64,000 bases of DNA from Phyllobacterium brassicacearum (GCF_003010955.1 NZ_PGGO01000003.1:124001-188000), one strand, 5' to 3'; shown: positions 1 to 9,256, counted from the first letter of the stretch. Made by a program: numbers and translations. The notes: generated by a model from the sequence alone, not told the origin.

Positions 1-605
1 TGCTTCTCGATAAATGCCTCGATATTCAGCTTGCGGAAGTCGTTGAGAGCATTGCGCAATTTTGCGTGATCCCAATCCCACCAGGCCAGAGCTTGCAGCC
101 GCCCTGCCGTTCTTCCATCAAAGCGATCGCGGATCTTGCGGGCCGGGACACCACCGACAATCGTATAGGGAGCGACATCCCTGGATACGACAGCCCCTGC
201 CCCGATGACCGCGCCATCGCCCACGTTCACCCCCGGCAGGACGGTTGCCCCATGGCCGATCCACACATCGTGACCAATCGTGACAAGATTTGTGCGGCGC
301 CATTCGAAAAATTCGTCGTCAACGCCAGCGCCATCCCAATAGTCTTCGGAACGATAGGTGAAATGATGCAGAGTCGGACGCCACGTTGGATGATTTGGCG
401 CATTGATACGCACATTCGAGGCAACATTGGCGAACTTACCGATCCTCGCACACCAGACAGCTCCGTCCTGCATGATGTACGAGTAATCGCCGAGCGTAGC
501 TTCGATGATGCGGCAGCGCTCGGCGATCTCCGTGTAGCGCCCAAGCTCGCAGTCATGAACCGAAGCGGTTTCATGAATGAGCGGCGTTTCTGAGAGCCGC
601 GTCAT
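1..605 (-). CDS. Phosphonate-cluster hexapeptide acetyltransferase (3' end cut by window)
   Basis: Left-handed beta-helix acyltransferase of the kind found in C-P lyase operons (the PhnO-like/threonine-family transferase of phosphonate metabolism). The frame starts at ATG 605-603, overlapping the phnL stop as ATGA, and is open to the window edge, giving 201 residues; the family is only slightly longer, so very little is missing. Hexapeptide repeats are clear in the second half ([19 protein letters not shown], then [13 protein letters not shown]), followed by the typical [12 protein letters not shown] loop. It is the last gene of the phnGHIJKL run seen here and is presumably co-transcribed. 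Acetyl transfer to an aminophosphonate or pathway intermediate is inferred from family and context; the substrate cannot be read from sequence. Confidence 0.85.
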   Translation of the reverse strand, partial: MTRLSETPLIHETASVHDCELGRYTEIAERCRIIEATLGDYSYIMQDGAVWCARIGKFANVASNVRINAPNHPTWRPTLHHFTYRSEDYWDGAGVDDEFFEWRRTNLVTIGHDVWIGHGATVLPGVNVGDGAVIGAGAVVSRDVAPYTIVGGVPARKIRDRFDGRTAGRLQALAWWDWDHAKLRNALNDFRKLNIEAFIEK

Positions 606-1312
606 GCCGATGCCTCGCTGGGCACCGAAAACGCTGTGACATCGATGATCCGGTCGGCCACTGCTTCCCGGACATCGTCATCGTGAAAAATCCCGAGCAT
701 GGCAACGCCGGCTGCCTTCTTCTGCTGGATCATCGAGACGACGACATCGCGGTTTTTGGCATCAAGCGACGCAGTCGGCTCATCAAGCAGCAGGATTGGA
801 TGGTCTGTGATGAAACCGCGGGCAATATTCACCCGCTGCTGTTCCCCCCCCGAAAAGGTTGCGGGCGGTAGCGACCACAAACGCTCCGGCAGATTAAGTC
901 CGCCGAGCAAAGATGCAGCTCTGTCGCGAGCCTCGTTGCGATCGGCGCCACGCGCAACCAACGGTTCCGCCACGACATCCAATGCGGAAACGCGTGGTAC
1001 GGTGCGAAGAAACTGGCTGACATAGCCGATGATGTCACGGCGAATGCCGAGCATTGTTCGCGGATCGGCACTGGCGACGTCAACCAGGCGGTCCCGATAT
1101 GGAATGATGATCTGCCCGGCATCCACGGCGTAGTTGCCATAGACCATCTTCAGGATCGAACTCTTGCCAGCCCCGGACGGACCGCCGAGAACAGCGCACT
1201 CGCCTGCCTTAATGGAAAAGGTCACATTTGCGACCACCGGCAGGCGAATGCCGTCACGCAAGTGCATGGTGAAACTCTTGGCGACATCGGAAACAACGAG
1301 AGGTGTCGGCAT
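602..1312 (-). CDS. phnL: C-P lyase system protein PhnL (ABC-type ATPase)
   Basis: ABC-family ATPase of the carbon-phosphorus lyase pathway, 236 residues, the normal PhnL length. Walker A is [10 protein letters not shown] (about residue 43), the signature is [14 protein letters not shown], and Walker B is [10 protein letters not shown]. PhnL is not a transporter component: with PhnG, H and I it takes part in forming the ribose triphosphonate intermediate. The gene follows phnK by 8 bases and its stop overlaps the start of the downstream acetyltransferase, so translation is probably coupled. Confidence 0.95.
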   Translation of the reverse strand: MPTPLVVSDVAKSFTMHLRDGIRLPVVANVTFSIKAGECAVLGGPSGAGKSSILKMVYGNYAVDAGQIIIPYRDRLVDVASADPRTMLGIRRDIIGYVSQFLRTVPRVSALDVVAEPLVARGADRNEARDRAASLLGGLNLPERLWSLPPATFSGGEQQRVNIARGFITDHPILLLDEPTASLDAKNRDVVVSMIQQKKAAGVAMLGIFHDDDVREAVADRIIDVTAFSVPSEASA

Positions 1313-1320
1313 GATTTCTC

Positions 1321-2097
1321 CTAGACCTGCAGGATGGAAGAAACGAGAAGCTGCGTGTAGGGCGCCTGCGGATCGTCCAGCACCCGGTCGGTAAGACCGG
1401 TCTCGACAATGTGGCCGTCCTTCATCACCATCATCCGGTGCGAAAGCAGACGCGCCACCGCAAGATCGTGCGTCACTACGATGGCCGCCAGACCGAGGTC
1501 GCTAACTAGGCCACGCAGGAGATCGAGCAACCGTGCCTGTACTGAAACATCAAGTCCGCCGGTCGGTTCATCCATGAAGACGAGACGCGGGTTGGTGACC
1601 AGGTTGCGGGCAATCTGCAGCCGTTGACGCATACCGCCGGAAAACGCACGTGGCTGATCGTCGATCCGGTCTTCGGCAATTTCGACGCGTCCCAGCCAGT
1701 CGGTTGCGGTCGCACGGATCTTGCCATAGTGCCGGTCACCGACGGCCATCAACCGCTCGCCCACATTAGCGCCCGCAGAAACGGTCATGCGCAGGCCGTC
1801 CGCCGGGTTCTGGTGAACGAAACCCCAGTCGGTGCGCATCAGGAAACGCCGTTCCGCCTCGCTCAGACGATAGAGGTCGCGGAACTGGCTATCACGCATG
1901 CGGTATTCCACCGAGCCTGCGGAAGGTGCGAGACGCGTCGCCAGACAATTCAGAAGCGTGGTCTTTCCCGAACCAGACTCGCCCACGATGGCCAGCACCT
2001 CACCGGGCCAGAGTTCGAAGGTCACATTCTGGCAGCCGATCCTGCTGCCATAGAACTTCGAAAGCGCATTGACTTTCAACAGTGGTAAATCGCTCAT
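1321..2097 (-). CDS. phnK: C-P lyase system protein PhnK (ABC-type ATPase)
   Basis: 258-residue ABC ATPase that docks on the PhnGHIJ core complex in characterised C-P lyases. Walker A is GESGSGKTT near residue 37, the signature is FSGGMRQRLQIARN, and Walker B is LVFMDEPTGGLD with the D-loop following. No membrane segments or associated permease occur next to it, consistent with the non-transport role of PhnK. The start overlaps the phnJ stop by 4 bases (ATGA), typical of this operon. Confidence 0.95.
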   Translation of the reverse strand: MSDLPLLKVNALSKFYGSRIGCQNVTFELWPGEVLAIVGESGSGKTTLLNCLATRLAPSAGSVEYRMRDSQFRDLYRLSEAERRFLMRTDWGFVHQNPADGLRMTVSAGANVGERLMAVGDRHYGKIRATATDWLGRVEIAEDRIDDQPRAFSGGMRQRLQIARNLVTNPRLVFMDEPTGGLDVSVQARLLDLLRGLVSDLGLAAIVVTHDLAVARLLSHRMMVMKDGHIVETGLTDRVLDDPQAPYTQLLVSSILQV

Positions 2098-2975
2098 TCT
2101 GCTGCCTCCGCCGGGTTGGCCGCGAGGTGACCGCGATGGCCCTTCTCTTGCCGGACTTCACAAAAATCCGTATCCGAACAAACGAACATGCTTCCGCCCT
2201 TGTCATCGAGGATGACTTCGTCGAGATAGCTGCCCTTGGCACCGCACAGCGCACAGGGCTGCGAAAATGTCTGTATCTCGAATGGATGATCCTCGAAGTC
2301 GAGGCTGACCACTTCGGTATAGGGTGGAATGGCGTAGATGCGCTTTTCCCGCCCTGCTCCGAACAACTGCAGTGCCGGAGAATTGTGCATTTTTGGATTG
2401 TCGAATTTCGGCGTCGGCGATGGGTCCATCACATAACGCCCTTCGACCTTCACCGGGTAAGCATAGGTGGTCGCGATGTGGCCGTGACGCGCGATGTCCT
2501 CGTAGAGCTTCACATGCATCAACCCATATTCCTCGAGCGCATGCATTTTTCGCGTCTCGGTCTCACGCGGCTCGAGAAACCGCAACGGCTCCGGGATCGG
2601 CACCTGGTAGACAAGTATCTGTCCGGTCTGCAAAGCGGCTTCAGGGATACGGTGACGCGTCTGGATGATCGTCGCCTCCGCTGTCCTGGTGGTTACCCGG
2701 ACATTGGCGGTCTTCTGGAAGAAGGCGCGGATCGACACGGCATTGGTCGTATCGTCGGCACCCTGATCGATCACCTTGAGAGTATCTTTCGGCCCGATCA
2801 CAGCTGCGGTAACCTGCACGCCGCCGGTTCCCCAGCCATAGGGCATTGGCATTTCACGCGAAGCGAACGGCACCTGATAGCCCGGAATGGCAATTGCCTT
2901 GAGTATCGCGCGGCGGATCATCCGCTTCGTCTGCTCATCGAGATAGGCGAAATTGTACGTCGCAAGCTCGGTCAT
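2094..2975 (-). CDS. phnJ: Alpha-D-ribose 1-methylphosphonate 5-phosphate C-P lyase PhnJ
   Basis: Radical-SAM enzyme that breaks the C-P bond, releasing methane (or another alkane) and ribose 1,2-cyclic phosphate 5-phosphate. The 293 residues carry the diagnostic C-x2-C-x21-C-x5-C pattern at about residues 241, 244, 266 and 272: CALC, then VCSDTDFC. These are the iron-sulfur ligands and catalytic Cys of the family, at the same numbers as in E. coli PhnJ. The gene overlaps phnI and phnK by 4 bases each. With an intact key motif the enzyme should be functional. Confidence 0.97.
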   Translation of the reverse strand: MTELATYNFAYLDEQTKRMIRRAILKAIAIPGYQVPFASREMPMPYGWGTGGVQVTAAVIGPKDTLKVIDQGADDTTNAVSIRAFFQKTANVRVTTRTAEATIIQTRHRIPEAALQTGQILVYQVPIPEPLRFLEPRETETRKMHALEEYGLMHVKLYEDIARHGHIATTYAYPVKVEGRYVMDPSPTPKFDNPKMHNSPALQLFGAGREKRIYAIPPYTEVVSLDFEDHPFEIQTFSQPCALCGAKGSYLDEVILDDKGGSMFVCSDTDFCEVRQEKGHRGHLAANPAEAAE

Positions 2976-4075
2976 TCTGCTGCCTCTTGAGTATCGCTGG
3001 TTTGGCTGGCGCGCTCATGTTCCGCACGCATGCGCCGGACCAAATCGAGCTCTGCCTGGAAATCAACGTAGTGCGGCAGTTTCAAATGTTCGACGAAGCC
3101 GGTCGACTGCACGTTGTCGCTATGGGAGATGACGAACTCTTCGTCCTGCGCAGCCGCAGTGATATCTTCGCCGAGTTCCCGCGCTCGCAGTGCCCGGTCA
3201 CACAGAGCCATCGACATGGACTTGCGCTCGCTCTGGCCAAACACAAGGCCATAGCCGCGCGTGAACTGCGGCGGTTGCTTCGATGATCCCTTGAACTGGT
3301 TGACCATCTGGCATTCGGTGACGCGGATGCGGCCCAGCGTCAGCGGGAAGTCGAGCTCGGCAACATCCAGTTCGACCTCGACTTCGCCGATACGGATTTC
3401 ACCGGCAAATGGATGACTGCGCGCATAGCCACGCTGCGTTGAATAGGCGAGCCCGAGAAGAAAACCCTCATCGCCCCGCGCCAGCGCCTGAAGCCGCAAG
3501 TCGCGCTCTAACGGAAATGACAATGGTTCCCGGGTAAGATCGCCCGTCTCGGAGCCTTCGGGCAATTCGCCATCGGCCTCGATCATACCATCATGGCTCA
3601 GAATGTCGGTGACACGCGGTGTCTGTTCAGCCGTTTCTATCCGGCGATCAGCAGCCTCGACCGGCGCGTCATCAGCAAGTTCGGGGTCAAGCAATCGATG
3701 CGTATAATCGAATGTCGGTCCAAGCAGTTGTCCACCCGGCAGGTCCTTGAACGTAGCAGAGATGCGGCGCTCGATTGCCATCCGTCCGGTCTCGACCGGC
3801 TTGGTATATCCGAAACGTGGCAGCGTGGTGCGATAGGCGCGAACGAGAAAAATTGCCTCGATCATGTCTCCCCGTGCCTGTTTGACGGCTAACGCCGCGA
3901 GTTCCGCGTCGTAAAGCGAGCCTTCGGCCATCACCCGGTCGACACCGAGTGCCAGCTGTTCGACGATCTGATCCAGCCTGATTGCCGGTACCGAGCGATC
4001 TCCACGACGCCGGTCGGCCAGGAGCTTGTGCGCATTGCGGATAGCGGCCTCACCGCCCTTGACTGCAACATACAT
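2972..4075 (-). CDS. phnI: C-P lyase core protein PhnI (nucleosidase/phosphonylating subunit)
   Basis: 367-residue PhnI, full length for the family. In the C-P lyase core (PhnG2H2I2J2), PhnI displaces adenine from ATP and, with G, H and L, attaches the phosphonate to C1 of ribose. N-terminal MYVAVKGGEAAI and the later FTRGYGLVFGQSERKSMSMALCDRAL block are recognisable PhnI segments. It lies 3 bases after phnH and overlaps phnJ by 4 bases, inside one minus-strand operon. Confidence 0.95.
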   Translation of the reverse strand: MYVAVKGGEAAIRNAHKLLADRRRGDRSVPAIRLDQIVEQLALGVDRVMAEGSLYDAELAALAVKQARGDMIEAIFLVRAYRTTLPRFGYTKPVETGRMAIERRISATFKDLPGGQLLGPTFDYTHRLLDPELADDAPVEAADRRIETAEQTPRVTDILSHDGMIEADGELPEGSETGDLTREPLSFPLERDLRLQALARGDEGFLLGLAYSTQRGYARSHPFAGEIRIGEVEVELDVAELDFPLTLGRIRVTECQMVNQFKGSSKQPPQFTRGYGLVFGQSERKSMSMALCDRALRARELGEDITAAAQDEEFVISHSDNVQSTGFVEHLKLPHYVDFQAELDLVRRMRAEHERASQTSDTQEAAE

Positions 4076-4078
4076 GGC

Positions 4079-4693
4079 TCAGGCCTCCCGTTTCAAAACG
4101 CGCGTCGTGCGTGGCAAAGCCGCAAGCGCACCCTTGCCGGCCAAAATCAGATCAACACCGCGCGGAAAGGCTGCGCGGTTGGCGGCCCATTGATCAATGA
4201 ACAGCTTGGGCAGTCTGCTGGGTGCGAAAGATCGTGTATGTTCGATGCCGGGGCCCTGGAGCGTCAGCACCTCGGCGCCATCGAAACCTGCGACCTGCAG
4301 AATGATCGTTGTCGAGCGATCGGGATACTCCGATGTACCCTTGGCGAAGGCTTCGAACGACGGCATCGTATCAACGTCACGGATCAGGGCAAATTGCGCG
4401 TCCGATGGGGTCGATGTCAGTTCGAGGCCCGTTTGAAATTTCAACCAGCCTGTTGCGGCGTCGGAACCGGCGATTGCCTTGTCACACCACACTGTCGCAT
4501 CATGGTCGAATAGCGTGGCAGCAATCGCCGCCATCACCGGCTGCAATGGCGCTGGCGCATTGACCAGATCGCGGACAGGAATAACGAGGCCCGGATTGGC
4601 CATGGCATCCATGAGCGCCCGGAAAACCTCTTGTGAATTCAGGACGGCGTCACTGAAGCCGCCTTCGAAGACCTGTGTCGCCGCACGCATCAA
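4079..4693 (-). CDS. phnH: C-P lyase core protein PhnH
   Basis: 204-residue PhnH, a cofactor-free subunit of the C-P lyase core with a fold related to PLP-dependent transferases. The N-terminal FSDAVLNSQEVFRALMDAMANPG is typical. The start codon overlaps the end of phnG (ATGA) and phnI follows after 3 bases. Assignment rests on length, recognisable N-terminus and perfect operon order. Confidence 0.94.
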   Translation of the reverse strand: MMRAATQVFEGGFSDAVLNSQEVFRALMDAMANPGLVIPVRDLVNAPAPLQPVMAAIAATLFDHDATVWCDKAIAGSDAATGWLKFQTGLELTSTPSDAQFALIRDVDTMPSFEAFAKGTSEYPDRSTTIILQVAGFDGAEVLTLQGPGIEHTRSFAPSRLPKLFIDQWAANRAAFPRGVDLILAGKGALAALPRTTRVLKREA

Positions 4694-5172
4694 TCGTCAC
4701 CCCGTACCATTGTGAAGAAATCGACTTTGGTCGCGGCCGTTTCGGCCCGCTTGCCTTCAAGACTGTCATTCAGACGCTGCGCGATGGGCGCGAGTACCAT
4801 GTTCTCAACTGCCTGGCGCTGAGCTGTCTCTTGCCAAAGGGCATCGAAAACCGCCGCCAACCGAACCTTTTCACCCTGCCGTCCGAGGGCATAGGCATGA
4901 CCAACAGCGCCGTTATCAAGCCTGACCGTGGCGCGGGTAACCGTCGCCTCACCAAGGTTAAAGGGAGCGCCGCCACCACCGATGCGTCCGCGGATCATCA
5001 CCAGGCCGGTTTCGGGTCCGCGCAAGGTCTCGACACCAGGCTTCTCATTCCACTGCGCCCAGAACTGTTGCATTTCTTGCGCGGTTGCCTGGGCCAATAA
5101 AGCCATGGCGGCCTTGCGCCCGTCATCGGAGCCACCATGCTTAGGGGTGGCTTCAAGGGTTTCATTGCTCAT
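4690..5172 (-). CDS. phnG: C-P lyase core protein PhnG
   Basis: First gene of the phnGHIJKL operon, about 160 residues. I place the start at ATG 5172-5170 (MSNETLEATPK) rather than the GTG two codons upstream, because GAGG sits 5 bases before this ATG. The LARATAQEMQQFW-like N-terminal region and GGAPFNLGEATVTRATVRL block match PhnG. It is divergent from phnF across about 90 bases that hold a palindromic operator candidate. Confidence 0.94.
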   Translation of the reverse strand: MSNETLEATPKHGGSDDGRKAAMALLAQATAQEMQQFWAQWNEKPGVETLRGPETGLVMIRGRIGGGGAPFNLGEATVTRATVRLDNGAVGHAYALGRQGEKVRLAAVFDALWQETAQRQAVENMVLAPIAQRLNDSLEGKRAETAATKVDFFTMVRGDD

Positions 5173-5183
5173 TGACACCTCGC

Positions 5184-5233
5184 TATAATTTGTCTATTGA
5201 TCTATACAACTAGACAATATACCCATCTATAGA
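5184..5233. promoter_or_regulatory. phnG/phnF intergenic operator candidate
   Basis: Between the divergent starts of phnG and phnF lies a perfect inverted repeat TTGTCTA (5190-5196) and TAGACAA (5211-5217). Between its arms ATCTATAC (5200-5207) matches the HutC/GntR core GTnTAnAC at all but one base. A further short palindrome TCTATAGA lies at 5226-5233. Binding by the adjacent PhnF, a HutC-subfamily regulator, is the obvious inference. No Pho-box-like repeat was recognised by eye. Confidence 0.6.
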
Positions 5234-5262
5234 GTTGGTAAATGACAGGAGCATGACAAAGC

Positions 5263-6009
5263 GTGGTTTCAGGCAAACTCATAACCCGCAACAGTGGCGT
5301 AGCCATCTGGCGCCAGATTGCCGATCAGATCCGGGGCGACATCACTGCGGGAAAGATGGCAAGCGGCGCGCGTCTGCCGCCGGAAGTTGAAATGGCGACG
5401 CGCTTTGCGGTCAATCGCCACACGATCCGCAGCGCCATTGCTGCCCTCACCAAGGAAGGCGTGCTACGTGCCGAACAGGGACGCGGGACCTTCGTTGCCA
5501 ACAGCAAGAAGCTTACCTACCGCATCGGCGAGCGTACGCGCTTCTCGCAAATTCTTGCAGCCCAGGTACGCGAAACCAAGGGCATCCTCCTCGCGCATCG
5601 CTTGGAAGACGCAACACCGGAAGTCGCTGAAGCATTGGAAATGAGATTCGGCCAGGTCATTAGGATCGACACCGTGCACACAGCAGATGGCAATCCGGTC
5701 TCTTGCGCTACATCATGGTTTGATGCCGCGCGGGTACCGAGTATCGTGGAGGATTATCGTTCATCCGGCTCGATAACATTTGCTCTCAAAGCCGCGGGAA
5801 TAGATGATTATCTGCGCAAATCAACCGTCATTGCCGCTCGCCATGCCGATGCCGAAGATCTGCGGCACCTGTGCCTTTCGCCCGGCGCCATTGTCCTTGT
5901 CGCCACTGCGATCAACGTCGATATGGACGGTCGCCCAGTCGAGTATGGCAAAACCCGCTTTGCTGCCGACCGTATGGAAATCGCCATCGACAACAGAAGC
6001 ATTGGCTAG
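5263..6009 (+). CDS. phnF: Phosphonate operon regulator PhnF (GntR/HutC family)
   Basis: 248-residue transcription factor with an N-terminal winged helix (about residues 10-75; LPPEVEMATRFAVNRHTIRSA is the recognition region) and a C-terminal UTRA effector domain (about 95-240; ending FAADRMEIAID). Position next to phnG points to control of the C-P lyase operon. The start is GTG at 5263; the in-frame ATG at 5242 runs into a stop at once. The gene ends 1 base before the convergent PPOX gene. Confidence 0.9.
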   Translation: MVSGKLITRNSGVAIWRQIADQIRGDITAGKMASGARLPPEVEMATRFAVNRHTIRSAIAALTKEGVLRAEQGRGTFVANSKKLTYRIGERTRFSQILAAQVRETKGILLAHRLEDATPEVAEALEMRFGQVIRIDTVHTADGNPVSCATSWFDAARVPSIVEDYRSSGSITFALKAAGIDDYLRKSTVIAARHADAEDLRHLCLSPGAIVLVATAINVDMDGRPVEYGKTRFAADRMEIAIDNRSIG

Positions 6010-6010
6010 C

Positions 6011-6622
6011 CTACCACATTGTCTTTGCAGCACGCTCAGGCCATTCCCGATCGTAGGATTCACCACCCACACGGTCTTCACTGAGCGCCGCAAGGATCTG
6101 GCCCGGCGTTGGAAAATCTTTCGGCGAGCGCTGCTTCGCCGGATTCCACAGTTCGGACCGGATGAGCGCGCGAGCACACTGAAAGTAGGCTTCCATGACC
6201 TCAACGACGATGACCGAACGGGGTACCTTGCCGTCGACCATGAAGGTGTCAAGCAAGGCCTGGTCGGTGTCCAGGAACGCCCGACCGTTTACACGGAAAG
6301 TGGTCGTGAGCCCCGGAATGAGGAAGAGCAACGCAACACGCGGATCACGGACGATATTGCGCAGCGAATCGACACGGTTGTTGCCACGGCGGTCCGGCAT
6401 CATCAGCGTTCGATCATCATGAACCCGGACGAAACCTGCGAGATCACCTCGCGGTGAACAATCGAGCCCTTCGGGCCCGCTGGTAGCCAGAGCCACAAAT
6501 GGCGAACCCTCGATCAATTGGCGATATTCCGGCGTGATTTGGTCCGTTACCTTTGCCGTCGATGCCTCGGTAATGCCGCTGTAGATCGTCTCGAGCTGCT
6601 CAATCGTTGTTATCCGCGACAT
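6011..6622 (-). CDS. Pyridoxamine 5'-phosphate oxidase family protein (FMN-binding, DR2398 type)
   Basis: 203-residue protein of the PPOX/split-barrel flavoprotein superfamily, the subgroup often annotated as MSMEG_1061 or DR2398 type. The core SPFVALATSGPEGLDCSPRGD (about residues 40-60) followed by DRRGNNRVDSLRNI is the FMN-phosphate-binding pattern. AGGAG precedes the ATG at 6622 by 5 bases. The substrate is unknown; pyridoxamine oxidation itself is unlikely for this subgroup. Convergent with phnF and divergent from the sugar kinase, so probably a single-gene unit. Confidence 0.8.
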   Translation of the reverse strand: MSRITTIEQLETIYSGITEASTAKVTDQITPEYRQLIEGSPFVALATSGPEGLDCSPRGDLAGFVRVHDDRTLMMPDRRGNNRVDSLRNIVRDPRVALLFLIPGLTTTFRVNGRAFLDTDQALLDTFMVDGKVPRSVIVVEVMEAYFQCARALIRSELWNPAKQRSPKDFPTPGQILAALSEDRVGGESYDREWPERAAKTMW

Positions 6623-6768
6623 TCCATCTCCTGCAAAATGCCTTCGCCGACTAACATGCCACGCTTAAGCAAATATGACAGCCCGCGCTCCAGAACAGCA
6701 ATTTTAAGAAATGACAGCAGCCAAACACTCGTATATCAGTCGCGTCGAGTTCGATGTGGAGGGTTTTC

Positions 6769-7686
6769 ATGAGCGGGTTTGCAGCCATCGGCGAATGCAT
6801 GATCGAATTGTCCGGTGCCAACGGCGACCATTGGCGGATGGGTTTTGCCGGCGATACGCTGAACACGACCTGGTATGTCCGTGCCCTCACTGATCCCGGT
6901 TTCGCTGTGGATTACGTGACTGCCTTTGGCGACGACCCGTTCTCCGTCAAACAGCGGACTTTCTTGCGCGCCAACGGCATTAACACTGCCCATAGCCCAA
7001 TTGTTGTCGGTGCACGCCCGGGTCTTTACGCCATCACCCTTACCGGCGCAGAGCGCTCCTTCACGTATTGGCGCAACGATTCGGCCGCTCGCCACCTGGC
7101 CGACGATCCGGAGGCTCTGGCGAAGAGCCTAGATGGCCGTGAAGTCATTTATTTCTCTGGCATCACCATGGGCATCTTGAGCCCCAAGAGCCGCCAGAAT
7201 GTCTTGAATGCTGTCAGCAACGCGCGCCGGCACGGATCGCTCATTGTCTTTGATGCGAATTATCGTCCCCGCCTATGGGAGAACGCCGAGACGGCGAAGC
7301 AGGTCTTAAGCAACGCTTTTCATATAACAGATATTGCCCTGCCAACTTTCCCTGACGAGAATGCGCTATTCAGCGATGTGACACCGGCGGACACAGCAAA
7401 CCGCATCGCAAGCTATGGTGTGCGAGAGATCGTGGTGAAGGATGGGACCGAGCCGGCACTGGTCGTGGCTGGCGAAACGCGCACCGAGGTTCCTGCCTCA
7501 CGCGCCAAGGCCGTGGACACGACCGGCGCTGGCGACAGCTTCAATGGCGGTTACATTGCGGCGCGCTTGGCCAAACTGGATCCGGTGGCCGCGGCTGCCC
7601 ACGCCCACAAAGTCGCGGCGCGGGTCGTGGAGTTTCATGGCGCCCTTGCCCCGATGGAAGAAGCGCGCAAGGCGTTCGAGGCCTAA
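6769..7686 (+). CDS. kdgK: PfkB-family sugar kinase, probably 2-keto-3-deoxygluconate kinase
   Basis: 305-residue ribokinase-fold kinase. The start is set at ATG 6769 (MSGFAAIGECMIEL), which has GGAGGG 5-10 bases upstream; the ATG at 6754 overlaps that ribosome-binding site. The ATP-site/catalytic motif DTTGAGDSFNGGYIAARLA is near residues 243-261, with the catalytic Asp in GAGD. The N-terminal GECMIEL and GDTLNT pattern is typical of KdgK, which makes KDPG for the Entner-Doudoroff pathway. Substrate is inferred from similarity only. Confidence 0.8.
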   Translation: MSGFAAIGECMIELSGANGDHWRMGFAGDTLNTTWYVRALTDPGFAVDYVTAFGDDPFSVKQRTFLRANGINTAHSPIVVGARPGLYAITLTGAERSFTYWRNDSAARHLADDPEALAKSLDGREVIYFSGITMGILSPKSRQNVLNAVSNARRHGSLIVFDANYRPRLWENAETAKQVLSNAFHITDIALPTFPDENALFSDVTPADTANRIASYGVREIVVKDGTEPALVVAGETRTEVPASRAKAVDTTGAGDSFNGGYIAARLAKLDPVAAAAHAHKVAARVVEFHGALAPMEEARKAFEA

Positions 7687-7742
7687 TCAAGCAAATAACA
7701 AAGAGTACAGGATCCTCTCGATCCATTGTGCGGTTAATCGCA

Positions 7743-8173
7743 TCAATCCACTGCGTTGTCTCCCGGACAGGCGCACGCAGCGGACGGCATAGCGACGAAC
7801 TCAACCTTTATTCGATCTGGATCTTCAACAAATAGTGCGTAGTAATTCTTGTCATCGTTGGCAAACGGATACTTGTCATCATATAGCCGGGAAATGTCAC
7901 GCTCAACGCAGTATTGTCTCAATGCGTCGACCATGTCTCTATCTTTGACCTTAAAGGCAAGATGATTTAGGCCAACGCCGCATCTGTTGTATTTGTATAA
8001 TTCGTATTTCTCGGCAACCTGGACAAAGGTTAGATAAGCATCGTTACCATTGCTAAGGGTAAATCCCTCATCCCAACGCGCTGACTCTTCGTAGCCGATC
8101 TTGGCAAGGATTTTTGCCCAGAACGCATACGAAGCGTCCATGTTGAAACGTAGACTTCGATATGATGCAGCAT
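7743..8173 (-). pseudogene. VOC-superfamily (glyoxalase-like) protein with apparent -1 base frameshift near the N-terminus
   Basis: The main frame encodes a VOC fold (NMDASYAFWAKILAKIGYE through DRIKVEFVAMP). The expected first strand, MLHHIEVYV, is present but in another frame, starting at ATG 8173-8171. Joining the two frames at about 8142 by restoring one base (TCAACATG to TCAAACATG in the coding sense) gives HHIEVYVSNMDASYAFW, the spacing seen in intact VOC relatives. So either a single A has been lost from a short run, or the read has an error there. The GTG at 8180 that opens the long frame is probably not a genuine start. Third gene of a gabD-galM-VOC minus-strand run. Product unknown. 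Confidence 0.7.
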
Positions 8174-8224
8174 TCGACACCCAAAAAAAGAGAGCTACCG
8201 AAAGAGAGAGGGTTGCCTAAGGCC

Positions 8225-9250
8225 TTAGGCCTTCGCCTTCCTGAAACTGTACTTGGTCATCTGGCTGTAGGTTTCGTCGGGACGCAGTATCGCCTGTGGG
8301 AAATAGGGAAAGTGCGTGGAATCGGGCCAAACCTGAGCTTCGAAGCAGAAGCCCGCGTAATTGCCGTATGTATTGCCAGTCAAGCCGATAGGTGGTCGTC
8401 CACCCAGCGTGTTTCCCGCATAGAATTGCACGCCAGGTTCCGTAGTCGATACGCTCATTTCGACTCCTGAACGTGCTCCTTTCGCCGATGCAACGGGCCG
8501 TAGCGGCTGGCGCTGACTGGAGAGGCAGAAATTATTGTCGTAGACAACCTGGTCGCCATTTTCCTCGCGCCGGATCGTGCGGTATTCGCGGAAATCATGC
8601 GTAGTACCGGCGACGGGGAGAACCTTCCCGTCCGGAATAAGGTCGCCGTCCACCGGAAGATAGGCCTCAGCTCCGATCCTGACCTGATGATCGAGTGCGT
8701 CGGAGGCGCCGCCATCATCCAGATTGAAGTAGCTGTGATGGGCGAGGTTGCAGATGGTCGGCTTGTCGGTCACCGCGTCCATACGGATCGCCAGCGTCCC
8801 CTTCGGTTCAAGCATGTAAGTGCAGGTGATGTTGAGGTTCCCCGGAAAGCCCATCTCGTTATCGCCAAGCTGGATAGTGAGCGTGACGTAATCCGCACCT
8901 ACCGCCACGACCTCCCAATTTCGGTTACCTGCACCTTCACTGCCGCCATGGATATTGTGCAAACCGCGGAAATTCCTCTCCAGCGAATAGGTCGTACCAT
9001 CGATCGTCAAATCGCCATCACGTATGCGATTGATGGACCGGCCGACGGTCGCGCCCAGATAAGGCGAGTGTGCCGGATAATCTGCGAAATCCTGATAGCC
9101 AAGAACCAGCGGAGACTCATGGCCTTTGAGGCGCAAGTCCTGAATGACTGCGCCCCAAGTCAGCACTTTGGCGGTCAGTCCGCCGCCTGAAATTGTAATG
9201 CGGTGGACTGCTTCGCCATCGGGCGTGTGACCAAAAATTTCTGTGTTCAT
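8225..9250 (-). CDS. galM: Aldose 1-epimerase (mutarotase)
   Basis: 341-residue galactose mutarotase family protein that interconverts alpha and beta anomers of aldoses. Conserved pieces are the substrate Arg in GRSINRI, NLAHHSYFNLDD (catalytic His region), and the catalytic Glu in the C-terminal FCFEAQVWPDS. It begins 6 bases after the gabD stop, so it is very likely co-transcribed with gabD. No signal peptide, so cytosolic. Confidence 0.9.
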   Translation of the reverse strand: MNTEIFGHTPDGEAVHRITISGGGLTAKVLTWGAVIQDLRLKGHESPLVLGYQDFADYPAHSPYLGATVGRSINRIRDGDLTIDGTTYSLERNFRGLHNIHGGSEGAGNRNWEVVAVGADYVTLTIQLGDNEMGFPGNLNITCTYMLEPKGTLAIRMDAVTDKPTICNLAHHSYFNLDDGGASDALDHQVRIGAEAYLPVDGDLIPDGKVLPVAGTTHDFREYRTIRREENGDQVVYDNNFCLSSQRQPLRPVASAKGARSGVEMSVSTTEPGVQFYAGNTLGGRPPIGLTGNTYGNYAGFCFEAQVWPDSTHFPYFPQAILRPDETYSQMTKYSFRKAKA

Positions 9251-9256
9251 TTAAGG

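Noticed and set aside
66-593. 175-codon plus-strand open frame
   Set aside because: Antisense to the hexapeptide acetyltransferase, whose motifs are clear on the minus strand.
5184-5189. Perfect TATAAT before phnF
   Set aside because: No -35-like hexamer at 16-18 bases upstream; TTGACA at 5172-5177 is only 6 bases away.
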